DNA from: Pseudomonadota bacterium
GTDB lineage: Bacteria; Pseudomonadota; Gammaproteobacteria; Burkholderiales; SG8-39
Direction: 5' to 3'
DNA: 64,000 bases
Assembly: GCA_947455195.1 (NCBI GenBank)
Contig: CANGMI010000001.1
Coordinates: 496,001 to 560,000 of the forward strand
The translations under genes and the position numbers were made by a program. This document shows positions 37,469 to 45,809 of this stretch, piece after piece (position 1 is the first letter of the stretch; the number at the start of each line of letters is the position of its first letter). Under the pieces are notes generated by a model. The model was not told the origin of the DNA, did not search any database, and saw only the letters and a list, made by a program, of their open reading frames with translations.

Positions 37469-39342
37469 CAGCCGCTTCCCCGACTGCCGCAACCCGCAGC
37501 GCCCCACTGCGCCCGGTGGATCTGGGCCCGCGCTCGACCCGCGTCGAGGCTCGGTCCGATGGCACGCTGATCCTGACATCGGGGACGCCGCTTGCGGCGT
37601 ATCCCGATCGATTCACCGACCGACTGCTGCAGTGGGCGGACGTGCGCGGCAACACACCCTTTCTCGCGCAGCGCGCAGCCGACGGCACCTGGCGAACGCT
37701 CGATTACGCGCAGGCCCTGGCGCAGGTGCGATCGCTCGCGCAGGCTCTCCTCGATCGTGGTCTCGGCCCGGATCGACCGCTGGCCGTGCTCTCGGACAAC
37801 AGCATCGAGCATGCCCTCCTCGGCCTCGCGGCCCAGCATGTCGGAATACCGTATGCACCCGTCTCGGTGGCCTACTCTCTCGTGTCGACCGATCACGCGA
37901 AACTGCGCCATATCATCGACCTGCTTCAACCCGGACTGATCTTCGCGGCCGATGGCGAGCAGTACGAGCGGGCCATCGCCGCAGCCGCGCCCGCAGGCGT
38001 GGAGGTCGTCGTGAGCACGCGAGCGCCGACCGGGCGAGCGGCAACCGCGTTCGAGACGCTGCTCGGCACCCCAGCCAGCAGCGCCGTCGACGCAGCTCAT
38101 GCCCGCACCGGACCCGATACGGTAGCGAAAGTGCTCTTCACCTCGGGGTCGACCGGCCTGCCCAAGGGCGTCACCACCACGCACCGCATGCTCTGCAGCA
38201 ACCAGGCCATGATTCTCGGCTGCCTGCCCTGCCTCGCGACCACACCGCCCGTCCTGGTCGACTGGCTGCCGTGGAACCACGTGTTCGGTGGCAATCACAA
38301 TCTGGGCATCGTGCTGTACAACGGCGGCACGCTCTACATCGACGAGGGCAAGCCGGTACCGGGTCTGATCGAGCGCAGCATCGCCAACCTGCGTGACATC
38401 GCACCCACCGTCTACTACAACGTGCCACGCGGATTCGAGGCGCTGGTCGCCTACCTGGAGCGCGAACCCGCCCTGCGAAAGCACTTCTTCAGTCGAATGC
38501 AGTTCATGTTCTATGCCGGTGCCAGCCTGTCGCAACCGGTCTGGGACGCGCTCGACAGGCTCGCCGTCGATACGGTGGGTGAACGCATCCTGATGATTAC
38601 CGGCCTGGGCTCGACCGAAACCGCACCCTTTGCCACCTGTGCCCACTGGGAAACCCGCACCGCCGGTGTCATCGGCATCCCGGCGCCGGGCGCCGAGGTG
38701 AAACTCATTCCCAATGCCGGCAAGCTCGAAGCCCGTTTTCGCGGGCCGATGGTCACCCCCGGCTACTGGCGCGCCCCGGCCCTCGACAAGGATGCCTTCG
38801 ACGAGGAAGGCTTCTACCGGATGGGCGATGCCGTGCGCTTCATCGATCCGGCCGATCCGCAGCAGGGTCTCATCTTCGATGGCCGGATCGCCGAGGATTT
38901 CAAGCTCGCCACCGGCACCTGGGTGAGCGTGGGTCCGTTGCGCGGACGCCTCATTGCGGAGGGCGCACCGCTGGTTCAGGACGCCGTGATCACCGGTCAC
39001 GATCGCGACAGCGTCGGAGCGATGATCTTCCCGAACCTGGCCGCCTGCCGCGCTCTGGCCGAATTGCCCGCCGACGCCTCGGTGCATGCCGTGGTGACGC
39101 ACCCGCGCGTCGGTGAGCATCTCGCGGCACTGCTCACCCGCATGAACGAACTGGCCACCGGGAGCGCAAGCCGGATCGGGCAGCTCCTGGTCCTCGAGGA
39201 CCCGGCATCGATCGACCGCAACGAGGTCACCGACAAGGGGTCGATCAATCAGCGAGCCGTGCTGCAGAACCGGCAGGCGCTGGTCGATGCGCTCTACACC
39301 GTGTCCGGCGGTGCCGACATCATCAGACCGGCGCCGGGCTGA
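37465..39342 (+). CDS. fcs: Feruloyl-CoA synthase-like acyl-CoA ligase
   Basis: A 625-residue adenylate-forming ligase that activates a carboxylic acid with ATP and CoA. Signatures: LFTSGSTGLPKGV (about 226-238, P-loop), GLGSTETAP (about 384-392), and GYWRAP...DEEGFYRMGDAV (about 432-455). The protein is longer than typical 4-coumarate ligases and matches the feruloyl-CoA synthase subfamily, used in hydroxycinnamate catabolism with a hydratase-lyase. The C-terminal AMP-lid is present. No vanillin dehydrogenase is seen in the window. Confidence 0.85.
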   Translation: MTAASPTAATRSAPLRPVDLGPRSTRVEARSDGTLILTSGTPLAAYPDRFTDRLLQWADVRGNTPFLAQRAADGTWRTLDYAQALAQVRSLAQALLDRGLGPDRPLAVLSDNSIEHALLGLAAQHVGIPYAPVSVAYSLVSTDHAKLRHIIDLLQPGLIFAADGEQYERAIAAAAPAGVEVVVSTRAPTGRAATAFETLLGTPASSAVDAAHARTGPDTVAKVLFTSGSTGLPKGVTTTHRMLCSNQAMILGCLPCLATTPPVLVDWLPWNHVFGGNHNLGIVLYNGGTLYIDEGKPVPGLIERSIANLRDIAPTVYYNVPRGFEALVAYLEREPALRKHFFSRMQFMFYAGASLSQPVWDALDRLAVDTVGERILMITGLGSTETAPFATCAHWETRTAGVIGIPAPGAEVKLIPNAGKLEARFRGPMVTPGYWRAPALDKDAFDEEGFYRMGDAVRFIDPADPQQGLIFDGRIAEDFKLATGTWVSVGPLRGRLIAEGAPLVQDAVITGHDRDSVGAMIFPNLAACRALAELPADASVHAVVTHPRVGEHLAALLTRMNELATGSASRIGQLLVLEDPASIDRNEVTDKGSINQRAVLQNRQALVDALYTVSGGADIIRPAPG

Positions 39343-39359
39343 CCCGAATGCCGGGTCAG
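39339..39359. terminator. Shared hairpin of two convergent stop codons
   Basis: CTGACCCG (39339-39346) pairs with CGGGTCAG (39352-39359) around AATGC. The fcs stop (39340-39342) and the stop of the minus-strand TctC gene (39356-39358) both lie in the stem arms. No U-tract follows either way, so intrinsic termination would be weak. Confidence 0.35.
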
Positions 39360-40366
39360 TCGACCTTCAGTCCCAGACGTTCGATCGTCCGCGCGAAGAC
39401 CGCGCCTTCATCACGGATGCGTGCCGCGAATTCTTCCGGTGTGGACCCGGCAGGCTCGGCACCAACCGCAGCCAGCCGCTCGATGATTTCGGGCATGCGC
39501 AGCAACCGGTTGACGTCCTGATTGATCTTGCGGATGACATCGGTCGGGGTCCCGGCCGGTGCGGCAAAGCCCACCCAGTTCGTGCCCACCACGCCAGCAA
39601 CGCCCGACTCGGCCAGTGTCGGCCAGGCGGGGCCGAGGGGTGCACGCCGCGCGCTGGTGATTGCGATGGGGCGCACCTTGCCCGACTTCAGGTGGGGTGC
39701 GGCCGAGGAGACGGCCAGCATGCCGAGCGGCACCTCGCCGCCAGCGACGGCGGCAGCGGCCGGCGCGCCTCCCTTGTAGGGCACGTGTACGAGCTTCGCA
39801 CCTGTTGCAAAGGCAAACTGCTCGGCCAGCAGGTGATTGATCGACCCGAGCGAGGGTGACGAATACGACACCCCTTGCGCCTGGGTGCGGGCCCAGGCGA
39901 GGAGCTCGGCAACCGTCGTGAACGGCGCATTGGCACTGGCGGTGAGCATCATCGGGTTGTCGGTCGCGATCACGATCGGCACCAGATCACGCTCGACGCT
40001 GTAGGGCAGCCGGGCATACAGGTGGGGAAAGATCGCAAAATCGGAGACCGTCGCCACCAGCAGCATGCTGCCATCCGGTGGCGCCTTGGCCACGTTGTCA
40101 GCCGCCACGGTGCCACCGCCCCCGGTACGGTTCTCGACCGACACCGACTGATGCCATTGCTCGGCCAGTCGTACCCCGAGGAGGCGCGCCGCGATGTCGG
40201 CGACACCACCGGGCGCATAGGGCACGATGAGCCGGACCGGTCGCTGCGGGTACTCCTGCGCGCCGGCCGTGCCGACGAAGAGCACGCAGGCCAGTGCGCA
40301 CAGACCGCCCAGCGCACCGCTGATCGTGCGCCCCGACCCACTCCATCCCCTGATGTCTCGTGCCAT
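39356..40366 (-). CDS. TctC/Bug-family tripartite tricarboxylate receptor
   Basis: A 336-residue periplasmic binding protein. A signal peptide ends at TAGAQEYPQRPVRLIVPYAPGG; the YPxRPVRLIVPYAPGG start, TGGGGTVAADNVAKAPPDG and the VPYKGGAPA...GGEVPLG motif are typical Bug features. Bug proteins bind carboxylates, amino acids or nicotinate and are numerous in Bordetella/Cupriavidus relatives, usually without adjacent TctAB membrane partners, as here. A GTG lies one codon before the chosen ATG. Confidence 0.92.
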   Translation of the reverse strand: MARDIRGWSGSGRTISGALGGLCALACVLFVGTAGAQEYPQRPVRLIVPYAPGGVADIAARLLGVRLAEQWHQSVSVENRTGGGGTVAADNVAKAPPDGSMLLVATVSDFAIFPHLYARLPYSVERDLVPIVIATDNPMMLTASANAPFTTVAELLAWARTQAQGVSYSSPSLGSINHLLAEQFAFATGAKLVHVPYKGGAPAAAAVAGGEVPLGMLAVSSAAPHLKSGKVRPIAITSARRAPLGPAWPTLAESGVAGVVGTNWVGFAAPAGTPTDVIRKINQDVNRLLRMPEIIERLAAVGAEPAGSTPEEFAARIRDEGAVFARTIERLGLKVD

Positions 40367-40426
40367 CACGCCCCCCTCCTCGCTTGCCTGTCTCCTGCCG
40401 CGCCCGTCTGCCGGCGCAAGGCTCGA

Positions 40427-41335
40427 TCAGACCAGGTCGCGGGTCGCGTCATCGAACAGCTCATCCACGGTCAACCGCCGTGCGAGCAAGCCCTGACTCC
40501 AGGAGAACTCTATCGCAATCTCGAGACTGCGACGATTGGCAGCCAGACCAAGCGGCAACATGTCAGGACCACTGGCGGGCGGTTGGCCCGCCGTGGCGAG
40601 CCGACGGCTCTCGCGCAGCATGCGAAACACTTCGGCTGCGATCGCCGGTTGTTCACGGATCAGCGACTCACGCAGGGTGACCATGTGATTGATGGGAACG
40701 GCCCCATGCTCCCGCGTCCAGGCGAGTGCGTCGGCGAGCGGATCGGCGATGAGCGGCTGTATGCGCGGATCGGCGGGCTTCTCGTTGCCGATGACGGCCA
40801 CATCGATCTCGCCGGCAAGCAGCATCGCCATCATGTCCTGGCCGGGAGCGGCACGCTCGACATGGGGCGGGTCACGATACTCGGCCAGATGACCGTCCTC
40901 GAAACAGACCCAGCGCAGGCCTGCCAGATCGACGCCATACTGGGTCGCCAGAATGCCGCGAATCCAGGTCACCGTAGTCTGCGACCAGGAGCGGGCGCCA
41001 ATGCGCCGTCCCGCAAGATCACCCGGCCGCAGCGGACCACGCTCGGTGTTGTACACGAGGCACCCGTGCTGGAATCGGCCCGGCCCGACCACGACTGGCA
41101 GCAGCACCAGGGGCTTGCCCAGGGCACGCGCCTGCAGGAAGGTGATGATCGCCAGTTCGGCGACATCATAGGCGCCCTCGCGCACCACGCTCTTGAAGGC
41201 GCGGTTGGGCACCTTCACGTCGGCGAAGGCGAGGTGGACACGATCGGATGCGATGTCGCCGCGCTTCAGGGGCAGCGTGAACGGATAGTCACCCAGCATC
41301 GCGCTCAGGCTGATCGGTGTTGACGATTGGGACAT
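40427..41335 (-). CDS. 4,5-dihydroxyphthalate decarboxylase-like / solute-binding-fold protein
   Basis: A 302-residue protein of the type 2 periplasmic binding fold without an evident signal peptide. It opens ISLSAMLGDYPFTLPLKRGDI and continues FKSVVREGAYDVAELAIITFLQAR, a pattern seen in 4,5-dihydroxyphthalate decarboxylase (Pht5) and its many uncharacterised homologues. The active enzyme was described in phthalate degradation; most homologues have unknown roles and may be receptors. AAGGAG sits 9 nt before the ATG. Neighbours are two Bug receptors. Confidence 0.7.
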   Translation of the reverse strand: MSQSSTPISLSAMLGDYPFTLPLKRGDIASDRVHLAFADVKVPNRAFKSVVREGAYDVAELAIITFLQARALGKPLVLLPVVVGPGRFQHGCLVYNTERGPLRPGDLAGRRIGARSWSQTTVTWIRGILATQYGVDLAGLRWVCFEDGHLAEYRDPPHVERAAPGQDMMAMLLAGEIDVAVIGNEKPADPRIQPLIADPLADALAWTREHGAVPINHMVTLRESLIREQPAIAAEVFRMLRESRRLATAGQPPASGPDMLPLGLAANRRSLEIAIEFSWSQGLLARRLTVDELFDDATRDLV

Positions 41336-41414
41336 GCCCTGGAACTCCTTGAACGAACTGCACGCTGTTTGCAGCCTCGGGCATCGCAGCGCCGTGCGCA
41401 CTGCGGAGCCCGCC

Positions 41415-42449
41415 TTACTGACGCTCGATCTGGGCCTGTGCAACGAGGCGCTTCCAGCGGCTTGCCTCGGTCTCGATCAGACGCGCCATCTCGGCCGGGG
41501 TGCTCGAACGTGCAGCCCCCCCGAACTCGGCCAGACGGCGCTGCAGGTCGGGCCGCGCAACGACTCGCTGGAATGCCTCGTTGAGGCGCACCTGAACATC
41601 GGACGGCAAGCGCGCGGGCCCAGCAGCGCCCATCCAGGTCGTGACGTCGAACCCGGGTACGCTATCGGCGACCGGCGGCACATCGGGCAGGCTGGCACTG
41701 CGCTCGCGCGAGGTGACCGCCAGCGCCCGGATGCGTCCGGAGCGCACGAACTGCAAGGGCGCCGTGATGGTGTCGAAAAGCAGATCGACCTGTCCGCTCA
41801 TCGCGTCCTGCACCGGGGCGCTGCCGCCCCGATAGGGCACATGCACGAGCCTGACCCCCGCCATGGCCGCGAACAGTTCGCCGGCCAGGTGCTGGGTCGA
41901 CCCGACCCCCACCGAACTGTAGGTGAGCTTGCCCGGCGCGCCGCGCGCCGCCTCGATGACGGCCCCGAGTGTGGCAAAGGGGCTGGCAGCGGCAACGCCT
42001 ATCATCAGCGGGTAGAAGGTCACCGTCGAGATCATGCTGAAGTCGGTTACCGGGTCAAACGGCAGACTGCGATAGATCGCGGCGGATACCGCGTGGCCAC
42101 CCGTGAGCATCACGAGGGTGTAGCCATCGGCAGGCTGCCGCGCGACATACTCCGAGGCGATGTTGCCGCCCGCCCCGGTTCGCGCATCGACGATCACCGG
42201 TTGTCCGAGTTCCGCGGCCAGTGGCTCGGCCACCAGGCGCGTCACGATATCGGCGTTGCCACCCGCCCCGAATCCATGCAGGAGCCGCACTGGCCGGGTG
42301 GGCCACGCAGGCGCCTGCGCCCAAGCCGACCCCGCGAACGGCAGGACAAGGCCCACCGAAAGCGCTGCCAGCAGGCAAGCGCGGTGCACGCAGGCCGGGC
42401 CGGTGCGCCCGGGCCTGCCCGGCCCGCGATGCACGCTCACCGGGTTCAT
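41415..42449 (-). CDS. TctC/Bug-family receptor linked to fahA
   Basis: A 344-residue periplasmic receptor with a signal sequence (CLLAALSVGLVLPFAGSAWA, about 25-44). Family motifs are WPTRPVRLLHGFGAGGNAD, DARTGAGGNIASEYVA and VPYRGGSAPVQDAMSGQVDLLFD. Its ATG overlaps the fahA stop by ATGA, so it is coupled to the homogentisate pathway genes. A ligand feeding that route (a phenylacetate- or tyrosine-like acid) is plausible but not proven. Confidence 0.92.
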   Translation of the reverse strand: MNPVSVHRGPGRPGRTGPACVHRACLLAALSVGLVLPFAGSAWAQAPAWPTRPVRLLHGFGAGGNADIVTRLVAEPLAAELGQPVIVDARTGAGGNIASEYVARQPADGYTLVMLTGGHAVSAAIYRSLPFDPVTDFSMISTVTFYPLMIGVAAASPFATLGAVIEAARGAPGKLTYSSVGVGSTQHLAGELFAAMAGVRLVHVPYRGGSAPVQDAMSGQVDLLFDTITAPLQFVRSGRIRALAVTSRERSASLPDVPPVADSVPGFDVTTWMGAAGPARLPSDVQVRLNEAFQRVVARPDLQRRLAEFGGAARSSTPAEMARLIETEASRWKRLVAQAQIERQ

Positions 42450-43756
42450 TCAGCCGCAGCCACGATCGTTGCTGCACACTCGCCCAGGCTGATACGGGCA
42501 AAGCCCTCGCGCTCGCAATAGCCCCGGAAGATGATCGTGTCGCCATCCGCCACGAAGCGCCGGCTCTCGCCATCGGACAGGACGATCGGCGTGCGTCCGC
42601 CTTCGGTCAGTTCGAGCAGACAACCGGCCTCATCATGGCGCGGGCCTGACTGGGTACCGGTACCGATCAGATCCCCGGCCACCAGATTGCAGCCATTCGA
42701 GGCATGGTGGGTGAGCATCTGCGCGATGGTCCAGTAGGAGTGCGCAAAGCTCGACCGCGACAGACGCTCGGCGGGCAAGCCCTCGGCCTGCATGCGCGCA
42801 GTCTGGATCCAGGCCTCGATCGTGATGTCGATGGCACCCCGACGGCGATTGGCCTCCGACTCGAGATGGGCCAGCGGGGCCGGATGATCGGCCGGTCGGT
42901 CCCACGTCGTGCGATAGGGCTCGAGGGCCTCCATGGTGATCACCCAGGGCGATACATGGGTGGCGAAATTCTTGGCGAGGAAGGGACCGAGCGGCTGGTA
43001 TTCCCAGGCCTGGATGTCGCGTGCTGACCAGTCGTTGAGCAGGCTCACCCCGAACAGATGTCCCTCGGCCTCAGCCAAGGGCACGGTCTCGCCCAACTGG
43101 GTGGGCACACCCACATGAAATCCCAGTTCGAGCTCGTAATCGATGCGCTCGGACGGGGCGAAGTGCGGTGCCGCGTCACCGGGACCTTTCAACTGCCCGC
43201 GCGGCCGCTGGGCTGAGCCACCCGAGACACGGATCGACGATGAGCGGCCATGGTAGGCCACCGGCAGCCACTGATAGTTGGGCATCAGCGGATTGTCGGG
43301 ACGGAACAGTCGGCCGACGCGCGTGGCATGGTGGATCGAGGCGTAGAAGTCGGTGAAATCGCCAATCTGCGCGGGCAGTGCAAGCTCGATCTGGGACTGC
43401 GGGATGAGGCAGGCCGAGAACCGGGGCTGCTGCGCACTGCCCTCGCGCAGCCCGCGCGAGAGCGCAAGCCGGAGCGCCGACTGACGCGCCGGTCCGGCGG
43501 CCATCAGGGCGTTGAGGGTCGGGCTCCCGCACAGGCGGGCGGCCGCAGCCGCGTCACCGTCGAGGGCGCCCGCTGCCAGCAGGGCCGGCACATCGAGGAC
43601 CTGGTCACCGATCGCGACACCGATCCGGAAGGCCTCGCTGCCACCGCGGCGCCGGAAGCTGCCGTAGGGCAGGTTCTGTATCGGAAAGTCGCTGCCCGCG
43701 GCTGCAGCCAGCCAGCTGCGCAGGTTCGGGTCGTGGGTCTCGTTCAGTACAGCCAT
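42446..43756 (-). CDS. fahA: Fumarylacetoacetase
   Basis: A 436-residue FAH. An N-terminal SH3-like domain precedes the catalytic beta-roll; motifs are DFTDFYASIHHATRVG (about 130-145), LPVAYHGRSSSI, DYELELGF (metal-binding Glu), LLNDWSARDIQAWEYQPLGPFLAKNF and ASNGCNLVAGDLIGTGTQSG. It hydrolyses fumarylacetoacetate to fumarate and acetoacetate, the last step of tyrosine/homogentisate breakdown. The ATG at 43756 has CAGGAG 5 bp upstream. hmgA lies upstream; no maleylacetoacetate isomerase gene is present in the window. Confidence 0.96.
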   Translation of the reverse strand: MAVLNETHDPNLRSWLAAAAGSDFPIQNLPYGSFRRRGGSEAFRIGVAIGDQVLDVPALLAAGALDGDAAAAARLCGSPTLNALMAAGPARQSALRLALSRGLREGSAQQPRFSACLIPQSQIELALPAQIGDFTDFYASIHHATRVGRLFRPDNPLMPNYQWLPVAYHGRSSSIRVSGGSAQRPRGQLKGPGDAAPHFAPSERIDYELELGFHVGVPTQLGETVPLAEAEGHLFGVSLLNDWSARDIQAWEYQPLGPFLAKNFATHVSPWVITMEALEPYRTTWDRPADHPAPLAHLESEANRRRGAIDITIEAWIQTARMQAEGLPAERLSRSSFAHSYWTIAQMLTHHASNGCNLVAGDLIGTGTQSGPRHDEAGCLLELTEGGRTPIVLSDGESRRFVADGDTIIFRGYCEREGFARISLGECAATIVAAAE

Positions 43757-43837
43757 GAAAACTCCTGAGTGAACCCGGCGCCAGCCAGGGTTGATGCAGA
43801 CAGCCGGCGGCCGCCCTCCTGCCAATGACGGGGGATG

Positions 43838-45175
43838 CTACCGCGCACCGCCCGTGAAATGACGCTGCAGCCCGTTCCAGCAGCCGGTGTAGTCCGGTTG
43901 CAGGTGGGGCGACTCGATCGCATGCCGGGTAGGCCGCACGATGTAGCGGGTCTCGAACATGAAGGCCATGGTGTTCTCGAGCTTGTGCGGCACGAGTGTT
44001 GCCGCACTGGCACGCTCGAAGGTATCGGCATCCGGGCCATGGGCCGACCAGGCATTGTGCAGACTGCCTCCCCCGGGTACGAAGCCCTCGGCCTTGGCGT
44101 CATACGCGCCCATGATGAGACCCATGTATTCGCTCATCGTGTTGCGGTGATACCAGGGTGGGCGGAAGGTATCCTCACCGACCAGCCAGCGTGGCGGGAA
44201 GATCACGAAATCGATGTTGGCGATACCCGGTGTCTCCGAGGGCGAGGTCAGGACCGTGTAGATCGACGGGTCGGGATGATCGAAACTCACCGTACCGATC
44301 ACCATGAAGCGGGCAAGATCGTACTTGTAGGGCACGTGATTGCCGTGCCATGCCACCACATCGAAGGGTGAATGGTCGATCGTGGTCGACCACAGATTGC
44401 CGGCAAACTTGGCGACCAGTTCCCAGCGCTCGTCGACATCCCGGAACGCCGCAACCGGCGCCAGAAAGTCACGCGCGTTGGCAAGCCCGTTGGACCCGAT
44501 CGGACCCAGTTCGGGCAGGCGCAGCGAAGCGCCGTAGTTCTCGCAGACGTAACCGCGCGCAGTACCGTCGGGCAGTTCGACGCTGAACCGGATGCCGCGG
44601 GGCAGCACGCAGATTTCACCGGGCGCAACCTCGAGGACCCCCAGCTCGGTGACGACACGAAGGCGCCCCGCCTGCGGAACGACGAGCATCTCGCCGTCGA
44701 CGTTGTAGAAGGCGCGCCGGATCATCGACCGGTTGGCCAGGTAGAGATGGATGCCGATGCCGATCTGGGCGCCCGCGTCGCCATTGCCGCCGATGGTAAC
44801 CAGACCCTCGATGAAGTCGGTCGGCACCTCGGGCATCGGAAACGGGTTCCAGCGCAGTTGCGTGGGCGGTGGCGGCACCTCGTCGAACGGCCCGGTGCGC
44901 AGCAGACGCCGATCGAGCGGCTGGAACGGGGGGTGTCCGGCCGAGGGACGGATGCGATACGTCCAGGTACGCCGGTTGTCGGCGCGCGGCGCGGTGAAGG
45001 CGGTACCCGAGAGCAATTCGGCATAGAGGCCCAGCGGCGCCCGTTGCGGGCTGTTGCGACCGATCGGCAGCGCACCGGGCACGGCCTCGCTCGCAAAGAG
45101 GTTTCCGAATCCGACCTGGTAAGCGACTGCAGTCGATGAAGCGGCCGACATCGCGACCTTGGGGGTGGACGTCAT
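43838..45175 (-). CDS. hmgA: Homogentisate 1,2-dioxygenase
   Basis: A 445-residue non-haem iron dioxygenase opening homogentisate to maleylacetoacetate. Conserved segments are [26 protein letters not shown] near the N-terminus, [19 protein letters not shown], the iron ligands in [18 protein letters not shown] (His and Glu), and the final [11 protein letters not shown] (His). AAGGAG is 5 bp before the ATG at 45175. It is followed 81 bp later by fahA. It diverges from iorA across a 178-bp gap. Confidence 0.97.
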   Translation of the reverse strand: MTSTPKVAMSAASSTAVAYQVGFGNLFASEAVPGALPIGRNSPQRAPLGLYAELLSGTAFTAPRADNRRTWTYRIRPSAGHPPFQPLDRRLLRTGPFDEVPPPPTQLRWNPFPMPEVPTDFIEGLVTIGGNGDAGAQIGIGIHLYLANRSMIRRAFYNVDGEMLVVPQAGRLRVVTELGVLEVAPGEICVLPRGIRFSVELPDGTARGYVCENYGASLRLPELGPIGSNGLANARDFLAPVAAFRDVDERWELVAKFAGNLWSTTIDHSPFDVVAWHGNHVPYKYDLARFMVIGTVSFDHPDPSIYTVLTSPSETPGIANIDFVIFPPRWLVGEDTFRPPWYHRNTMSEYMGLIMGAYDAKAEGFVPGGGSLHNAWSAHGPDADTFERASAATLVPHKLENTMAFMFETRYIVRPTRHAIESPHLQPDYTGCWNGLQRHFTGGAR

Positions 45176-45322
45176 ATACTCTCCTTCGCTTGAGCATGGA
45201 TACCCGGGCGGCGCGAGCACCCGAGTCTGCCATTCTCCCGCAAACAAGGCCGGGACAACACCGGCAATGATGGCAGGCGCCGTCGAATATCCCTGACAGA
45301 CCGCGGACGATCAGGCAACGCC

Positions 45323-45335
45323 GGTCTGGCAGACC
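45323..45335 (+). promoter_or_regulatory. Palindrome just upstream of iorA
   Basis: GGTCTG-G-CAGACC, followed by TTTTC, lies 18 bp before the iorA ATG. A second CAGACC lies about 30 bp earlier (45296-45301 region). It may be an operator or a weak attenuator hairpin; no regulator gene is nearby. Confidence 0.3.
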
Positions 45336-45353
45336 TTTTCGGAGACAAGCACG

Positions 45354-45809
45354 ATGAACCTCGACGTGAATGGCGAACGACGTACGGTCGATGCGCCGGC
45401 GCAGACCCCGCTTCTGAATGTGCTGCGCAACGACCTCGGCCTGAACGGCGCGAAATACGGCTGCGGACAGGGTCAGTGTGGCGCCTGCACGGTGCTCGTC
45501 AACGGGGCCGCCGTGCGCAGCTGCGTCACGCCGATCGCATCGCTGGCGAATGCCCGGATCACGACACTGGAGGGCCTTGGCACGGCCGAACGGCCCCATG
45601 CCCTGCAAAAGGCGTTCATCGCCGAACAGGCGGTGCAGTGCGGCTACTGCATCGGCGGCATGATCATGACCGCCAGCGCCTTTCTCGCCGGAAAGCGCAA
45701 TCCTGACGAGAGCGCAATCCGTGCAGCCCTCGACAACAATCTGTGCCGTTGTGGCACCCACAATCGCATCGTACGGGCCGTGCAGCGCGCGGCGAGGGAG
45801 CTTGCATGA
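45354..45809 (+). CDS. iorA: Isoquinoline 1-oxidoreductase-like 2Fe-2S subunit
   Basis: A 151-residue iron-sulphur subunit of the xanthine dehydrogenase family. Cysteines for two clusters are visible: YGCGQGQCGACTV...RSC in the N-terminal domain, and CGYCIGGM...NLCRCG in the C-terminal domain. In IorAB-type enzymes it pairs with a single large Mo subunit without a FAD subunit, and electrons pass to a cytochrome or quinone. GGAG is 9 bp before the ATG. It overlaps iorB by ATGA. Confidence 0.92.
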   Translation: MNLDVNGERRTVDAPAQTPLLNVLRNDLGLNGAKYGCGQGQCGACTVLVNGAAVRSCVTPIASLANARITTLEGLGTAERPHALQKAFIAEQAVQCGYCIGGMIMTASAFLAGKRNPDESAIRAALDNNLCRCGTHNRIVRAVQRAARELA

